Shown: one piece after another, positions 1 to 7,804 of the stretch | Position numbering within the stretch: the stretch's first letter is position 1 | Layout of the letters: each line of letters starts with the position of its first letter | Assembly (NCBI GenBank): GCA_030635565.1 | Contig: DAOVYP010000044.1 | Location: 1 to 10,749 of the forward strand | From: Spirochaeta sp. | GTDB taxonomy: Bacteria; Spirochaetota; Spirochaetia; DSM-2461 | Length of the DNA stretch: 10,749 bases | Reading direction: 5' to 3' | Position numbers and translations under genes: made by a program | The notes under the pieces: generated by a model | Told to the model about the DNA's origin: nothing | What the model saw: the letters and a program-made list of their open reading frames with translations, nothing else | Databases searched by the model: none

Positions 1-434
1 ATCTCAAGACAAAACCCACTATCTGCAACAGGAGCATAAAGCGTACATGATGTCTGTGTCAGCACACACAGGCGGCCCGGAGCTGTAGTGATATTCCAGC
101 AGTAGGAACCGAATGCGAATGACCGGATGTTCTGCGTCGGAAACCTGACCGACAGGGGAACTGAATCCCACCGGGCAATCAGCTTTCTGAAGGCTGACTG
201 GTTCATCCCTGTCATGGGAAATCATGAGGTGATGAAACCCCATTCTACCGGTACAACCAGAACGGCGGTAGATAATGGATCCGGGATCAATCATCGGATT
301 GAATAGATGAGTACATATCTTTAATTGAGAAGTTGCCTCTGGTAATCCAGGTCGGCTATTGTGGAATCCTTCATTCACTGGTACCGAAAGGTGGGGAACA
401 CTCACTGAGGTTTACCTGAAAGCCTCTTCAGACG
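1..434. other. No recognisable gene; possible degraded sequence
   Basis: This stretch lies downstream of the broken GPH transporter gene. The minus strand is open from 405 to 19 (128 codons), but the translation is rich in Cys, His, Ser and Pro, shows no domain, hydrophobic segment or motif that I know, and has no convincing ribosome binding site. The other frames are interrupted often. It may be untranslated or decayed sequence next to the pseudogene. A short hairpin (CTGAA-N6-TTCAG, about 417-432) lies just past the transporter stop but has no T-run, so I do not call it a terminator. Confidence 0.4.
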
Positions 435-1073
435 CTACTCACCAAGCTTCTCTACTATCCGCTTATGTTCATCATCACTGAGCTTATAGAAAAACAGGGG
501 GATCACCGTCAGAATGCTGCCCAGGGCCGGGATGAGGGTTAGCATCAGGTAGATTCCGTTCAAGGATCGGACCGACTGAGACAGGTTCGGCATATAACCG
601 AAAGCTTCGAGGACAAGACCCACAAAGAATGCGGAAAGACCGAGTTAGAGCTTTCCGGTGAACGTGAGAGTGGAGAATATAATCCCCTCGCTCCGCTTAC
701 CGGTTTTCAATTCAGCGTACTCAACGGTGTCGGCCAGCATGGAGGTTCTTAAAACCAACGGGATTCCCAGCAGCAGACCGATCAGGAACGTGAGGGTGAT
801 AACCACCGGGATGCTGGCATACCCGACGAAGTATCCGATGATGAACAGCAGCGCCGAAATAAGCGACGACAAGATCAACAGACTCCGTGACGCGAAGCGT
901 CGGGCCAGGGCCGGTGCGAAAGCACTGTCGATGACGGCACTGATGAGTACCGTGGACGCGAGAAGTAATAACAGAGGTTTGTTGGTACTGATGGCCCTGA
1001 GGTTTCCCTTCAGGCTCGGTTTCATCTCAGGAGAGATGGGAGCCCTCTCTTTGGTTCCACGGAAACTCTGCAT
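435..1073 (-). pseudogene. GPH-family (MelB-type) sugar:cation symporter, C-terminal remnant
   Basis: Glycoside-pentoside-hexuronide:cation symporters are inner-membrane proteins of about 450 residues and 12 helices that import sugars with Na+ or H+. Only the C-terminal half is present. It starts at the cytoplasmic loop after helix 6 (FRGTKER), carries hydrophobic helices and the family motif near YAELKTGKRSEG, and ends with a typical tail (YKLSDDEHKRIVEKLG). Three lesions are visible or inferred. The first about 200 residues are absent, the frame closing upstream at TGA 1098-1100. An in-frame TAA at 645-647 splits one continuous frame (FTGKL-stop-LGLSAFFVG). The join ISAVID-SAFAPALARRF appears to lack about 35-40 residues, comprising most of helices 7-8, compared with my memory of the family. 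The two open pieces are 645-1073 and 435-623, both in the same frame. A working transporter is very unlikely. The substrate cannot be told. Confidence 0.88.
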
Positions 1074-1107
1074 CTCTCTTTGATTATCATACCGCGTTCA
1101 CGGTTAC

Positions 1108-1134
1108 TTGCAAGAAAGATCAGTGTGCTAGAAT
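1108..1134 (+). promoter_or_regulatory. Candidate promoter of the ParB-like gene (extended -10)
   Basis: The hexamer TAGAAT (1129-1134) is preceded by TG at 1126-1127, which gives an extended -10 element (TGCTAGAAT). TTGCAA at 1108-1113 could serve as a -35 at a short 15-base spacing, and an extended -10 can work without a good -35. Transcription would begin around 1141, only about three bases before the ATG at 1144. The mRNA would then be leaderless or nearly so, which fits the absence of a Shine-Dalgarno sequence. This is prediction from sequence pattern alone. Confidence 0.4.
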
Positions 1135-1143
1135 GATTTCATT

Positions 1144-1887
1144 ATGATCGAAATCCAGGAAATCCCGCCCGAAAAAATCAATTTCTCATCACCGAATATC
1201 CGCAGTGTACTTGATGAAACAGGTCCATTGGCCGAGTCGATGGAAGCCCACGGTCAACTGGAACCCGGGATCGGCTGGTGGGAGAACGAACGATTCCGCA
1301 TAGCCACCGGTCATCGGAGAGCCAATGCCTGTCGGCATCTGGGTATCCCATTCCTGGCCCGTATAATCGAGCCCTTGTCGGACCCGGTTCTGGTGGAATA
1401 CCAGCTGGTGGAGAACATACAGGCTGAAGCACTGCTCCCGGAAGACCTGGAACGGGCTGTAGTCACCCTCATGGATGTCTACGGTAATCACCGGGAAGTT
1501 GGGGATCGGATCGGGAAATCTCCTCAATGGGTTTCCACAATTATCGGAGCACTGGCGGTCCGGGAATCCCTTGCCAATCATGATGGCGAGGAACCTTCAA
1601 TGGCCACATCGACAGCCGCACGCTTCGGTCAGCTCAAAGATGATGAAAACCGAAAAGCGGCCTTCGATGAAGCAATCCGCCGGAATAAGGGCAGCGAAAC
1701 TCTTCCACGGAACCTTGTAAAAAATGTCGTGGATGAGTTCAAGGTAAACGAAATCCGTGATGTTCAAGCCTATATCTGGAAGCTTCAGCAGGAACGAGTG
1801 AAGCTGGTGAGAAAAAGATCCGATATCGAGGCGGAAATCGACCGTATCGATGCGAAAATTGCCCGCTTGTCGGAACGGAATCACTGA
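1144..1887 (+). CDS. ParB/RepB/Spo0J-family DNA-binding protein (solitary)
   Basis: The protein has 247 residues. Residues 1-98 form a ParB N-terminal domain with the nucleotide-binding motifs GHRRANAC (56-63; canonical GERRxRAA, here His for Glu) and ENIQAEAL (90-97; canonical ENIQRxxL, here Ala for Arg). Residues 100-140 carry the helix-turn-helix region (VGDRIGKSPQWVSTIIGAL). Residues 212-245 are a charged heptad-like helix, probably a dimerising coiled coil. ParB proteins are CTP-dependent clamps that load at parS sites and spread along DNA for partitioning, and relatives regulate transcription or nucleoid occlusion. No parA lies beside it and I saw no parS-like palindrome (TGTTTCACGTGAAACA type), so segregation is not supported here. 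A transferred plasmid or mobile-element orphan, or a regulator, are alternatives. The ATG at 1144 has no Shine-Dalgarno, but MIEIQEIPPEKI is a typical ParB opening, so this start is probably right. Confidence 0.85.
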   Translation: MIEIQEIPPEKINFSSPNIRSVLDETGPLAESMEAHGQLEPGIGWWENERFRIATGHRRANACRHLGIPFLARIIEPLSDPVLVEYQLVENIQAEALLPEDLERAVVTLMDVYGNHREVGDRIGKSPQWVSTIIGALAVRESLANHDGEEPSMATSTAARFGQLKDDENRKAAFDEAIRRNKGSETLPRNLVKNVVDEFKVNEIRDVQAYIWKLQQERVKLVRKRSDIEAEIDRIDAKIARLSERNH

Positions 1888-2005
1888 GAGGATTCGGGAT
1901 CGAGGTCACTTATTACCACCATTCTTTAATATGAGTATGGAAATCTGACGAAAATGACAGTGGAACAACCTAATGTATGGAAAATTCAGTCAGGGAGACT
2001 CCGAA

Positions 2006-2206
2006 ATGGTAACCATAGTGGACAACAATACAATCAACGCCGCATTGGAACTTCGTGACAAAGTGGACCAGGCTCTGTCACTGGGAATACCCGCTGAAAC
2101 CATCGGTGCGGCTCTCATGATCGAGAAAGGTCTGGATCCCGGCAAAGTGACCGGTCCGATCCCCCATTCACTTGATGCCTTACTCGTTACCGCCGGCCCG
2201 ATATAA
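2006..2206 (+). CDS. Small hypothetical protein (66 aa)
   Basis: I do not recognise this protein. I chose the ATG at 2006 because AGGGAG (1992-1997) sits eight bases upstream; the upstream ATG at 1973 has no such site and would add eleven residues. The 66-residue product is acidic to neutral, with a probable amphipathic helix (NAALELRDKVDQALSLG) followed by a second helical stretch (AETIGAALMIEKG) and a short Pro-rich tail. It has no signal peptide, membrane span or metal motif. It follows the ParB-like gene on the same strand after 118 bases, and could be its partner or be independent. Its stop is three bases from the convergent cyclase stop, with no terminator between them. The good ribosome binding site and coherent helical composition argue that it is real. 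Confidence 0.6.
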   Translation: MVTIVDNNTINAALELRDKVDQALSLGIPAETIGAALMIEKGLDPGKVTGPIPHSLDALLVTAGPI

Positions 2207-2209
2207 AGA

Positions 2210-4081
2210 TCAGACCAGTTTTGGCCCCCAGGATACAACTTCCGCATCCTCGTCAAAGAGTTCTGTTCTGTTTCGCCCGTTTTTCTTTGCACGATGAAGT
2301 GCTTTGTCCGCCGCATCGATCAGGGATTCAGGATCCTCATCCCTGGAGGGTATCAGACCGGCACATCCGATACTGATAGTCACAACATTTGATATACGGG
2401 ATGCCTGATGCTCAATACCTCCGGCTTCCACGGCTTCCCGGAGCTTTTCGGCCATGCGAAACAGGGTCACTTCATCCATATCCGAAACAATCACGGCAAA
2501 CTCATCGCCGCCATACCGAGCCAGAGTATACTGACCAAGCCTGAGTAACTCGTCCCGGAGCAGGTCGCAGACCTTAACGAGACAGATATCACCCTGACGG
2601 TGACCGTAAAATTCGTTGTAATACATGAATTCATCGATATCGATGAGAATCATGCCGACGGAACGATCACTGAAGGCATTCACCCTCCAGTTTGAAGTGA
2701 GAAAATCATCCATCAGACGGTGATTACAGGTTTCGGTAAGGCTGTCGATGTAAGACAGGTTGAAAAGCTCAACGTTCTGCTTTTCCAGCTTCGATTTCTG
2801 GGTTGACAAATTGTCAATCTCGGTGAACGCACTGGAAAAGATATAAGCCTGAAGATAAGCCTGATACAGAATGAAAATAAAAAAGATTCCTGCAACGGAT
2901 TGGAATAACACGGAAATTTCATTATCGACAATACCGAAGACAATGCTCGCCAGCAGGAATCCAAGCCCGCTCAAGTAATAGGGGATGCGTCGATCCCGGG
3001 TCTTCACATATCCGATAACCAACTTTACGATGGTATATACACCGGAAATAAGAACCATGGCTTCAAGAGGTATAAGGAATCGGGTGTAGAATGCCATCGG
3101 GGTTAAGATGATAATCACCGAAAAAACCAGTGATATGGCAGCCAGTATCCAATTGAATAATTTCCGAAAATACATGGGATAAAGGCTGTATGCATAAAGG
3201 GTGAAAATCGGAGATGCAAGTGCAAGAGATAAGTAGATGAACTTCACCCGGATTTCACCGCTCCAAACCGGAAAAACGGAAAGCAAAACCATCTCATTCT
3301 TAAAACCCGAAAAGAAGAACGCCAGAAAACAGAACATGGCCATAAACAAGGGGGCTTTCCGTTTTCCATCCAGGAAGAACAGGGAAAGCTGATATAGGCC
3401 CATCAACATCAAACCACCGATGAATATGGCATCGATTGTCAGCATACGCTCCCGGGTCTTGAGGATTTCATTATACGATCCGATTTGAATCGGCCGGTTC
3501 AGGCCGCCGTTCACGTTGTGGTAGTTCGAAATGCTGATTGTCAGGTTGAAGCTGTCACCGCAGCGGGATAGAGGGTACAGCAAAATCCGGTTTCCCGTTT
3601 CAGATAACGACTTATCCGGGCTCACCTCACCGATCCGGGCAATTCTCCGACTATCTACGAAAATATCGGCATTAGGCGTAATATTGAGGAATTTCAACGC
3701 AAGTGTACCGGAATCATAACCGGAATCCGTCAGAATCCTCAGGTTGTATGTGGCGACACCCCGGGAGGTTATTTCGGGATTGATTTCATCCAGATCATCC
3801 CAATAAGACGGTACTTCAACATAAAGATCCGGAGTTCCCTCTAAAATGGTCTCGAGGCTCTCCGGAGTTACAACCGTATCCCAATAAAATTCCCACTCAC
3901 CGGCAAGGACAAACGGACCATCGACCTCAAGATTGTATCCCCGTAAATCGATGACACCCTTAACCGCCAGAGGTTCATCCTGAGTGGTCAGGATCGTTTC
4001 GGACCTGGCCGAGATTCCCCCTGAAGTGATAGCTGCCAACACCAGCAACAGTATGACATGTTTAAAAAAACGGTGAGACAT
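2210..4081 (-). CDS. Membrane diguanylate cyclase, 7TM-DISM sensor plus GGDEF
   Basis: This enzyme makes cyclic di-GMP from two GTP in response to an extracytoplasmic signal. Numbered from the TTG at 4084, residues 1-27 are a signal peptide; about 35-205 form an extracytoplasmic beta-rich domain of 7TMR-DISM type (AGEWEFYWD; carbohydrate-binding-like fold); about 212-415 contain seven hydrophobic helices; 418-442 form a short coiled-coil linker; and 443-609 are the GGDEF domain. The active-site loop RYGGDEF (523-529) is intact, as is the metal-site stretch DIDEF. The usual FK is FM here, and the Asn-Asp pair is Asn-Glu (YYNEFYGHRQGD). The product-inhibition I-site (RxxD five residues before GGDEF) is replaced by LGQY, so feedback inhibition is probably absent. 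I start at ATG 4081, adjacent to the alternative TTG at 4084; neither has a strong Shine-Dalgarno. The ligand is unknown. Confidence 0.92.
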   Translation of the reverse strand: MSHRFFKHVILLLVLAAITSGGISARSETILTTQDEPLAVKGVIDLRGYNLEVDGPFVLAGEWEFYWDTVVTPESLETILEGTPDLYVEVPSYWDDLDEINPEITSRGVATYNLRILTDSGYDSGTLALKFLNITPNADIFVDSRRIARIGEVSPDKSLSETGNRILLYPLSRCGDSFNLTISISNYHNVNGGLNRPIQIGSYNEILKTRERMLTIDAIFIGGLMLMGLYQLSLFFLDGKRKAPLFMAMFCFLAFFFSGFKNEMVLLSVFPVWSGEIRVKFIYLSLALASPIFTLYAYSLYPMYFRKLFNWILAAISLVFSVIIILTPMAFYTRFLIPLEAMVLISGVYTIVKLVIGYVKTRDRRIPYYLSGLGFLLASIVFGIVDNEISVLFQSVAGIFFIFILYQAYLQAYIFSSAFTEIDNLSTQKSKLEKQNVELFNLSYIDSLTETCNHRLMDDFLTSNWRVNAFSDRSVGMILIDIDEFMYYNEFYGHRQGDICLVKVCDLLRDELLRLGQYTLARYGGDEFAVIVSDMDEVTLFRMAEKLREAVEAGGIEHQASRISNVVTISIGCAGLIPSRDEDPESLIDAADKALHRAKKNGRNRTELFDEDAEVVSWGPKLV

Positions 4082-4191
4082 CAACTTAATTCTTGTTTAT
4101 ATATCTGTAAGGGTCAACAAAATCACTGTTCATTAGTCAATTCGAAGGACCCTACTCAAGCAATTGGCGATTTCTTTCAGTTACTGAATAT
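4082..4191. promoter_or_regulatory. Divergent intergenic region between cyclase and helicase
   Basis: About 110 AT-rich bases separate two divergent starts, so promoters for both genes should lie here. On the minus strand, TTGACC (4111-4116 complement) and a TATATAA stretch nearby are suggestive, but they are too close together to make a standard -35/-10 pair. On the plus strand, TTGGCG (4164-4169) is a possible -35, but no good -10 lies at 17 bases without overlapping the helicase ATG. I see no clear operator palindrome. Confidence 0.3.
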
Positions 4192-5781
4192 ATGGGCGTT
4201 ATTGATATTCATTCCGAAGATCCTGTCGTGAATACCTGTCAATCGGTATTCGGCATTTCCTACCCCTACCCCTGGCAGCGCTTGATAATCGCATCTGTTC
4301 TTGACGCGACCGTACCTGAAACACCGGAAAATCTCCGGCAGATTGCCGTACTGCCCACAGGTGCCGGAAAGAGCCTCTGCTGGATGCTGCCGGCAGTACT
4401 CATCGGCGGTATCACCATCGCAGTGTTTCTCCTTTTATCCCTGATGACCGATCAGGAACGACGTCTGAAGGAGGTGGGCGTCAAATCGGTGACCCTCCGG
4501 GGAGGGTTGAGCCGGGAAGAGAAAAAAGCTGTCTGGGCTGCGCTGGAAACCGGCCGTGTGAAAATTGTACTGGCCAACCCGGAGGTACTTCAGGCGGCTT
4601 CAGTCGCCGAACGTCTCAAGGCACTCAAGCCGCAATTCCTTGTTATTGATGAAACTCACACCGTCAGCCAGTGGGGGGAAAGTTTCCGGCCCGCTTGTGC
4701 CGAAATGGGAAGCCTGGTTGCTGATTGGAATCCCCGGGCGGTCCTTGCGCTCACCGCAACCGCCGGTCCTCATATCCGCGAACGTCTCACCCAGCTCCTT
4801 TTCAACGGAGAATCTCCGTCCGAGGCTCTGGCCGACCCGGACCGGCCGGCAATTCATTACGGGGTAATTCCGGTTTTGAGTCGGAACCATGTCCTGACCC
4901 GATTGGTTCGGGAAGAACCGCATCCCCTCATTGTTTTCGGCCCGACCCGATCATCGGTTGAAAAGGCGGCCCGGCTGTTACGGTACCGCCTGAATGATAC
5001 GGAAATCCGCTTCTACCATGCAGGACTTTCCAGAGAAGAGAAAGGGCGGCTTGAGAAGTGGTTCCTGAACAGTGATGACGGTGTGCTCTGTGCGACCTGT
5101 GCGTATGGTATGGGGGTTGATAAAAAGAACGTTCGTACCGTCGTTCATCTGGCGCCGCCGGCTTCAACAGAGGCTTATTTACAGGAGTCGGGACGGGGCT
5201 CCCGGGACGGTAAAGGGGCGAATGCCTGGCTTATCTGGACTCCGGATGATGTGGGAGATTTGGATTATTCTGGTGACCTCAGGGCGAGGCTGGGACATGG
5301 AGAATCTAAACCGGAATCGGCTGAAACCATCGCCCGCATCCGTCATCTCGGTATGATCAGTTATGCCGCCTCCGCCGACAAGTGCCGTCGGGAGATGCTG
5401 CTTAAAGCATTGGGGATTGAGGCTTCCGACTGCACTGGATGCGATGTCTGCGGCGGTGAACAATGGTCGAATCCACCGGAAGAGGAGGTGATACTGAGAG
5501 TCATCCGGTGGAACAACAGGCGATTTCGAAAGGGCCTGGCGGCCCGCGTCCTCATCGGCCGCCGCACGGTGGAGATACGGCGAGCCGGGCTGGATACAGT
5601 TCGTGGATTCGGTACTCTGGCCGGTTGGGAATTGGAGGACGCCGAGGAGGCCATCGGCGTGCTGCTGCGGGCCGGAAAGTTACGCTATGGGTGTTGGGGG
5701 CCATGGAAGGGACGATTACATACCTTTATACATTCCCGGACAAATTTTTCCTTCGATTCAAGGTATTATCAGAAGGAGTAA
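4192..5781 (+). CDS. RecQ-like ATP-dependent DNA helicase (superfamily 2)
   Basis: This is a 3'-5' DNA-unwinding motor of RecQ type, 529 residues. Motifs in order: Q-like YPYPWQR (24-30), Walker A PTGAGKS (55-61), Walker B box DETH (153-156; DEAH in classical RecQ), motif III LTATA (187-191), motif IV around IVFGPTRSS (247-255), motif V ATCAYGMGVDKKNV (301-314), and arginine-finger motif VI QESGRGSRDG (331-340; RecQ QESGRAGRDG). A zinc site of C398, C414, C417 and C420 follows. The rest (about 430-510) looks like a winged-helix domain, and there is no HRDC domain. RecQ proteins act in recombination and fork repair; the short C-terminus and DETH box place this in a divergent RecQ-like group rather than with housekeeping recQ. 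The ATG at 4192 has no Shine-Dalgarno. The frame is open back to 4111 without another ATG, GTG or TTG. Confidence 0.88.
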   Translation: MGVIDIHSEDPVVNTCQSVFGISYPYPWQRLIIASVLDATVPETPENLRQIAVLPTGAGKSLCWMLPAVLIGGITIAVFLLLSLMTDQERRLKEVGVKSVTLRGGLSREEKKAVWAALETGRVKIVLANPEVLQAASVAERLKALKPQFLVIDETHTVSQWGESFRPACAEMGSLVADWNPRAVLALTATAGPHIRERLTQLLFNGESPSEALADPDRPAIHYGVIPVLSRNHVLTRLVREEPHPLIVFGPTRSSVEKAARLLRYRLNDTEIRFYHAGLSREEKGRLEKWFLNSDDGVLCATCAYGMGVDKKNVRTVVHLAPPASTEAYLQESGRGSRDGKGANAWLIWTPDDVGDLDYSGDLRARLGHGESKPESAETIARIRHLGMISYAASADKCRREMLLKALGIEASDCTGCDVCGGEQWSNPPEEEVILRVIRWNNRRFRKGLAARVLIGRRTVEIRRAGLDTVRGFGTLAGWELEDAEEAIGVLLRAGKLRYGCWGPWKGRLHTFIHSRTNFSFDSRYYQKE

Positions 5782-5927
5782 GTCAGAACCTATTTACCAG
5801 TGAAAGGTTGAGTCTATCCGGTATCCGGGGGCATGAACGACAGAATGTCCGCAAACATCAAATTGAACATAACAACAATCCATAATGTAGAAAGTTTGAA
5901 CTTACTATCAATTTATCTTATTTCTCC

Positions 5928-6572
5928 TTAATCCTTTTTCAGCAGAAGAATTCCCAGCCAGATAAACCATATGATCTGACCCAGTGCATAAATGTATATC
6001 AGTATCTCGGCGAGAGCCGGAATAGCTGAGAGAATACCTGCCGCACCAATCGCCAGGCCAAGAACGTTCAGTACTTTAGGAAGGTCTCCTACCCGTAAAG
6101 CGGCCCAGCTTATCAGGAGAATCCATATGCCTCCCAGAACCTCATTGCTGCCGCCTAATCCTTTAAAAACGGAGTCTATCGCCAGCCAGACCGTAGCCGC
6201 TTGAATCGGGTCTTTAGCGTAGATTTCGACAACATTGATCATACCGATGTTGTAGATCATGCCGCTGGCGATAATCACGCAGGCCCAGATGAGTCCGAAG
6301 GCCGTTGCTGTCTGGGCCATTGCCGGTGAATCGTCCTTTAAACGCTGGTAGAGCGCCAACGACAGAACAACCATGAAGAAAGCCCATACCACATAAATCA
6401 GCAGGTGCATTATGTACAGGGAAACCAGATTATCAGCCATTAACGCAATTTTCTGAACCGGGTCGGCTACACTGGAAACATCCACTACAGAAAGGAAAAA
6501 CACCATACCGACAATGTATGCTGCCCCCTCGTACAATGCGGCAATGCCGCCCATCTTTTGTAGACCTTTCAT
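5928..6572 (-). CDS. DUF4386-type six-helix membrane protein
   Basis: This integral membrane protein of 214 residues has about six hydrophobic helices, near residues 11-33, 50-76, 88-112, 147-163, 167-187 and 190-212 (numbered from the ATG at 6575). The N-terminal GGIAALYEGAAYIVGMV, the ADPVQKIA loop and the overall size fit the DUF4386 family, whose biochemical role is unknown. GAGGAG (6579-6584 complement) lies six bases before the ATG at 6572 and three before the one at 6575, so I prefer 6572. It is convergent with the helicase, with 146 bases between, and stands alone on its strand, about 360 bases from the peptidase remnant upstream. The 12-base palindrome AAGTTTGAACTT (about 5891-5902) could contribute to a weak terminator. 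No catalytic residues or ligand motifs are visible. Confidence 0.75.
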   Translation of the reverse strand: MKGLQKMGGIAALYEGAAYIVGMVFFLSVVDVSSVADPVQKIALMADNLVSLYIMHLLIYVVWAFFMVVLSLALYQRLKDDSPAMAQTATAFGLIWACVIIASGMIYNIGMINVVEIYAKDPIQAATVWLAIDSVFKGLGGSNEVLGGIWILLISWAALRVGDLPKVLNVLGLAIGAAGILSAIPALAEILIYIYALGQIIWFIWLGILLLKKD

Positions 6573-6935
6573 CATTTTCTCCTCATAATCAGTTTCTTAC
6601 CATTACCTTTGTGTCTATCAAAACTCAGTAATCAACGACAGATTCTGGCAGACTTGTACTGTAAGCCTCGAATAGTCATATTTCACAGACCAGCCAACAA
6701 AGATTCATAAGATCAGGACTTGTTACCCATATATTATCATATCGCTAAGTAATTTTGTGATAAGTGTTCAATTATAATCACATGAAAGTTGACCCAGTAA
6801 TTCGACAGTTCCTGTGGTCTACCGGCCCCCTGTTGTTTCGATGATTCATGGTTATACAAAATACCTCAACTGACTCAGATAGAATCTTCTTTCCGACCAG
6901 TTGATATCGTTTCATGTACGACTCCATCGAGGGTT
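6573..6935. other. Intergenic region, no gene seen
   Basis: The stretch between the DUF4386-type gene and the end of the peptidase remnant has no open frame of useful length on either strand. It is AT-rich near 6730-6780. It holds TGTGAT (6756-6761) and its complement ATCACA (6777-6782) 15 bases apart; the spacing is wrong for a CRP site and no T-run follows. The promoter of the DUF4386-type gene should lie here, but I cannot place one with confidence. A short open frame just past the peptidase stop (about 6872-6955 complement, SELLNSIETLDGVVHETIS) may be further decayed coding sequence. Confidence 0.4.
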
Positions 6936-7072
6936 TCAATCGAGTTTAAGAGTTCTGACAACTACAGTGCCGTAATCAAAATTAGGCATCGGCATCATCG
7001 CAGCCGATCGGGGTTGTATTGTCATATGCAGGTTGTCAAGAACGTCAGGTACCAGCTCCCATGTCCGATCGC

Positions 7073-7804
7073 TCAACAGTATATTGATTGAGAAGGAATA
7101 AGCTCCAAGGTGACCTCGAACCCATCCTCAGGGACTGCATAATAGGTCAGGCTCCAGAGCTCCTGTTCAGATTCAGGTGAAACAATCCGTTTCCCATTCA
7201 TGATTACAGCCTGAACGATTTCATACGGTTCCACATCAAGCATGATTACAGATGCTCCTCTGGGAGAGTTCAAGCCCAATTGCAAGTATCTGACATCGCC
7301 TCCGGTTTCATCATTGAGTAATTTCAATTCAGGGATTTCAAGTTCCACACCTGGAGCATCGCCTATCATAACAGGAAATCCGTTTCTCTTTTTAATTGGG
7401 AACAGTTCTCCAACCGAGCTATATTCCGGCTCTGTAGTGAAGAATTGGCTGGTCCATGAGTCCTGCTGGTAACCCGCGCTGAACCAGGATGCCTTCCCTG
7501 AATCAGAATCCAACAAATAAGCGACAGCATTGGGCCTGGGTTTTACAGTGTTAAATCCTGCGGTCAAACTGCCGGTGGCAATAAATGCAACACAGATGAC
7601 AGAAGCAATCCATGAAAGTCGCCAAGGAGCCTTCCGGGTCAACAGATCCAGTTGAGGAATCAAGAGGCCGAGAAGAAGTGAAACCATGAAAGCCAGAATC
7701 CCTATCATTGGAGCCAGGGCAAAATGGAACATCACATAAATGGCTGGGACCATCAGTATAATTCCCGGTAATGATCCAATTGTTAACACAATATCAGTAT
7801 TCAC
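7073..7804 (-). pseudogene. Largest open piece of the M28-type remnant (243 codons)
   Basis: This is the longest uninterrupted frame within the peptidase remnant, and would probably be called a separate hypothetical gene by an automatic pipeline. It opens with GTG at 7804, a codon inside the ancestral gene with no ribosome binding site. It contains about three membrane helices (residues 5-28, 30-52 and 62-82), then an extracytoplasmic beta-rich domain typical of the C-terminal end of the large membrane M28 peptidases. It closes early at TGA 7073-7075 because of a one-base shift near 7085; the missing tail of about 48 residues is readable in the neighbouring frame. It has no zinc ligands, so no peptidase activity is expected. 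Confidence 0.65.

Noticed and set aside
19..405. 128-codon open frame on the minus strand
   Set aside because: No domain, no hydrophobic pattern, no ribosome binding site, and unusual Cys/His/Pro/Ser content; an open frame of this length can occur by chance or be residue of decay.
658..1083. 141-codon open frame on the plus strand
   Set aside because: It lies antisense to clear transporter coding sequence and has no protein-like features; it is a shadow frame.
1144..5781. Possible new defence or partition system formed by the ParB-like protein, the small protein and the RecQ-like helicase
   Set aside because: The cyclase gene on the opposite strand separates the helicase, there is no shared operon, and no nuclease, ParA or other effector is present; the sequence alone does not support a joint system.
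5463..5885. 140-codon open frame on the plus strand overlapping the helicase end
   Set aside because: Mostly inside the helicase gene in another frame; Arg/Gly/His-rich translation typical of shadow reading, and the part beyond 5781 has no recognisable homology.
5885..5925. Palindrome AAGTTTGAACTT between convergent genes, considered as a terminator
   Set aside because: The stem is short and AT-rich without a directly following T-run; too weak to call.
6756..6782. Inverted repeat TGTGAT-N15-ATCACA
   Set aside because: The half-sites resemble a CRP site, but the spacing is far too wide and the six-base arms could arise by chance in AT-rich DNA.
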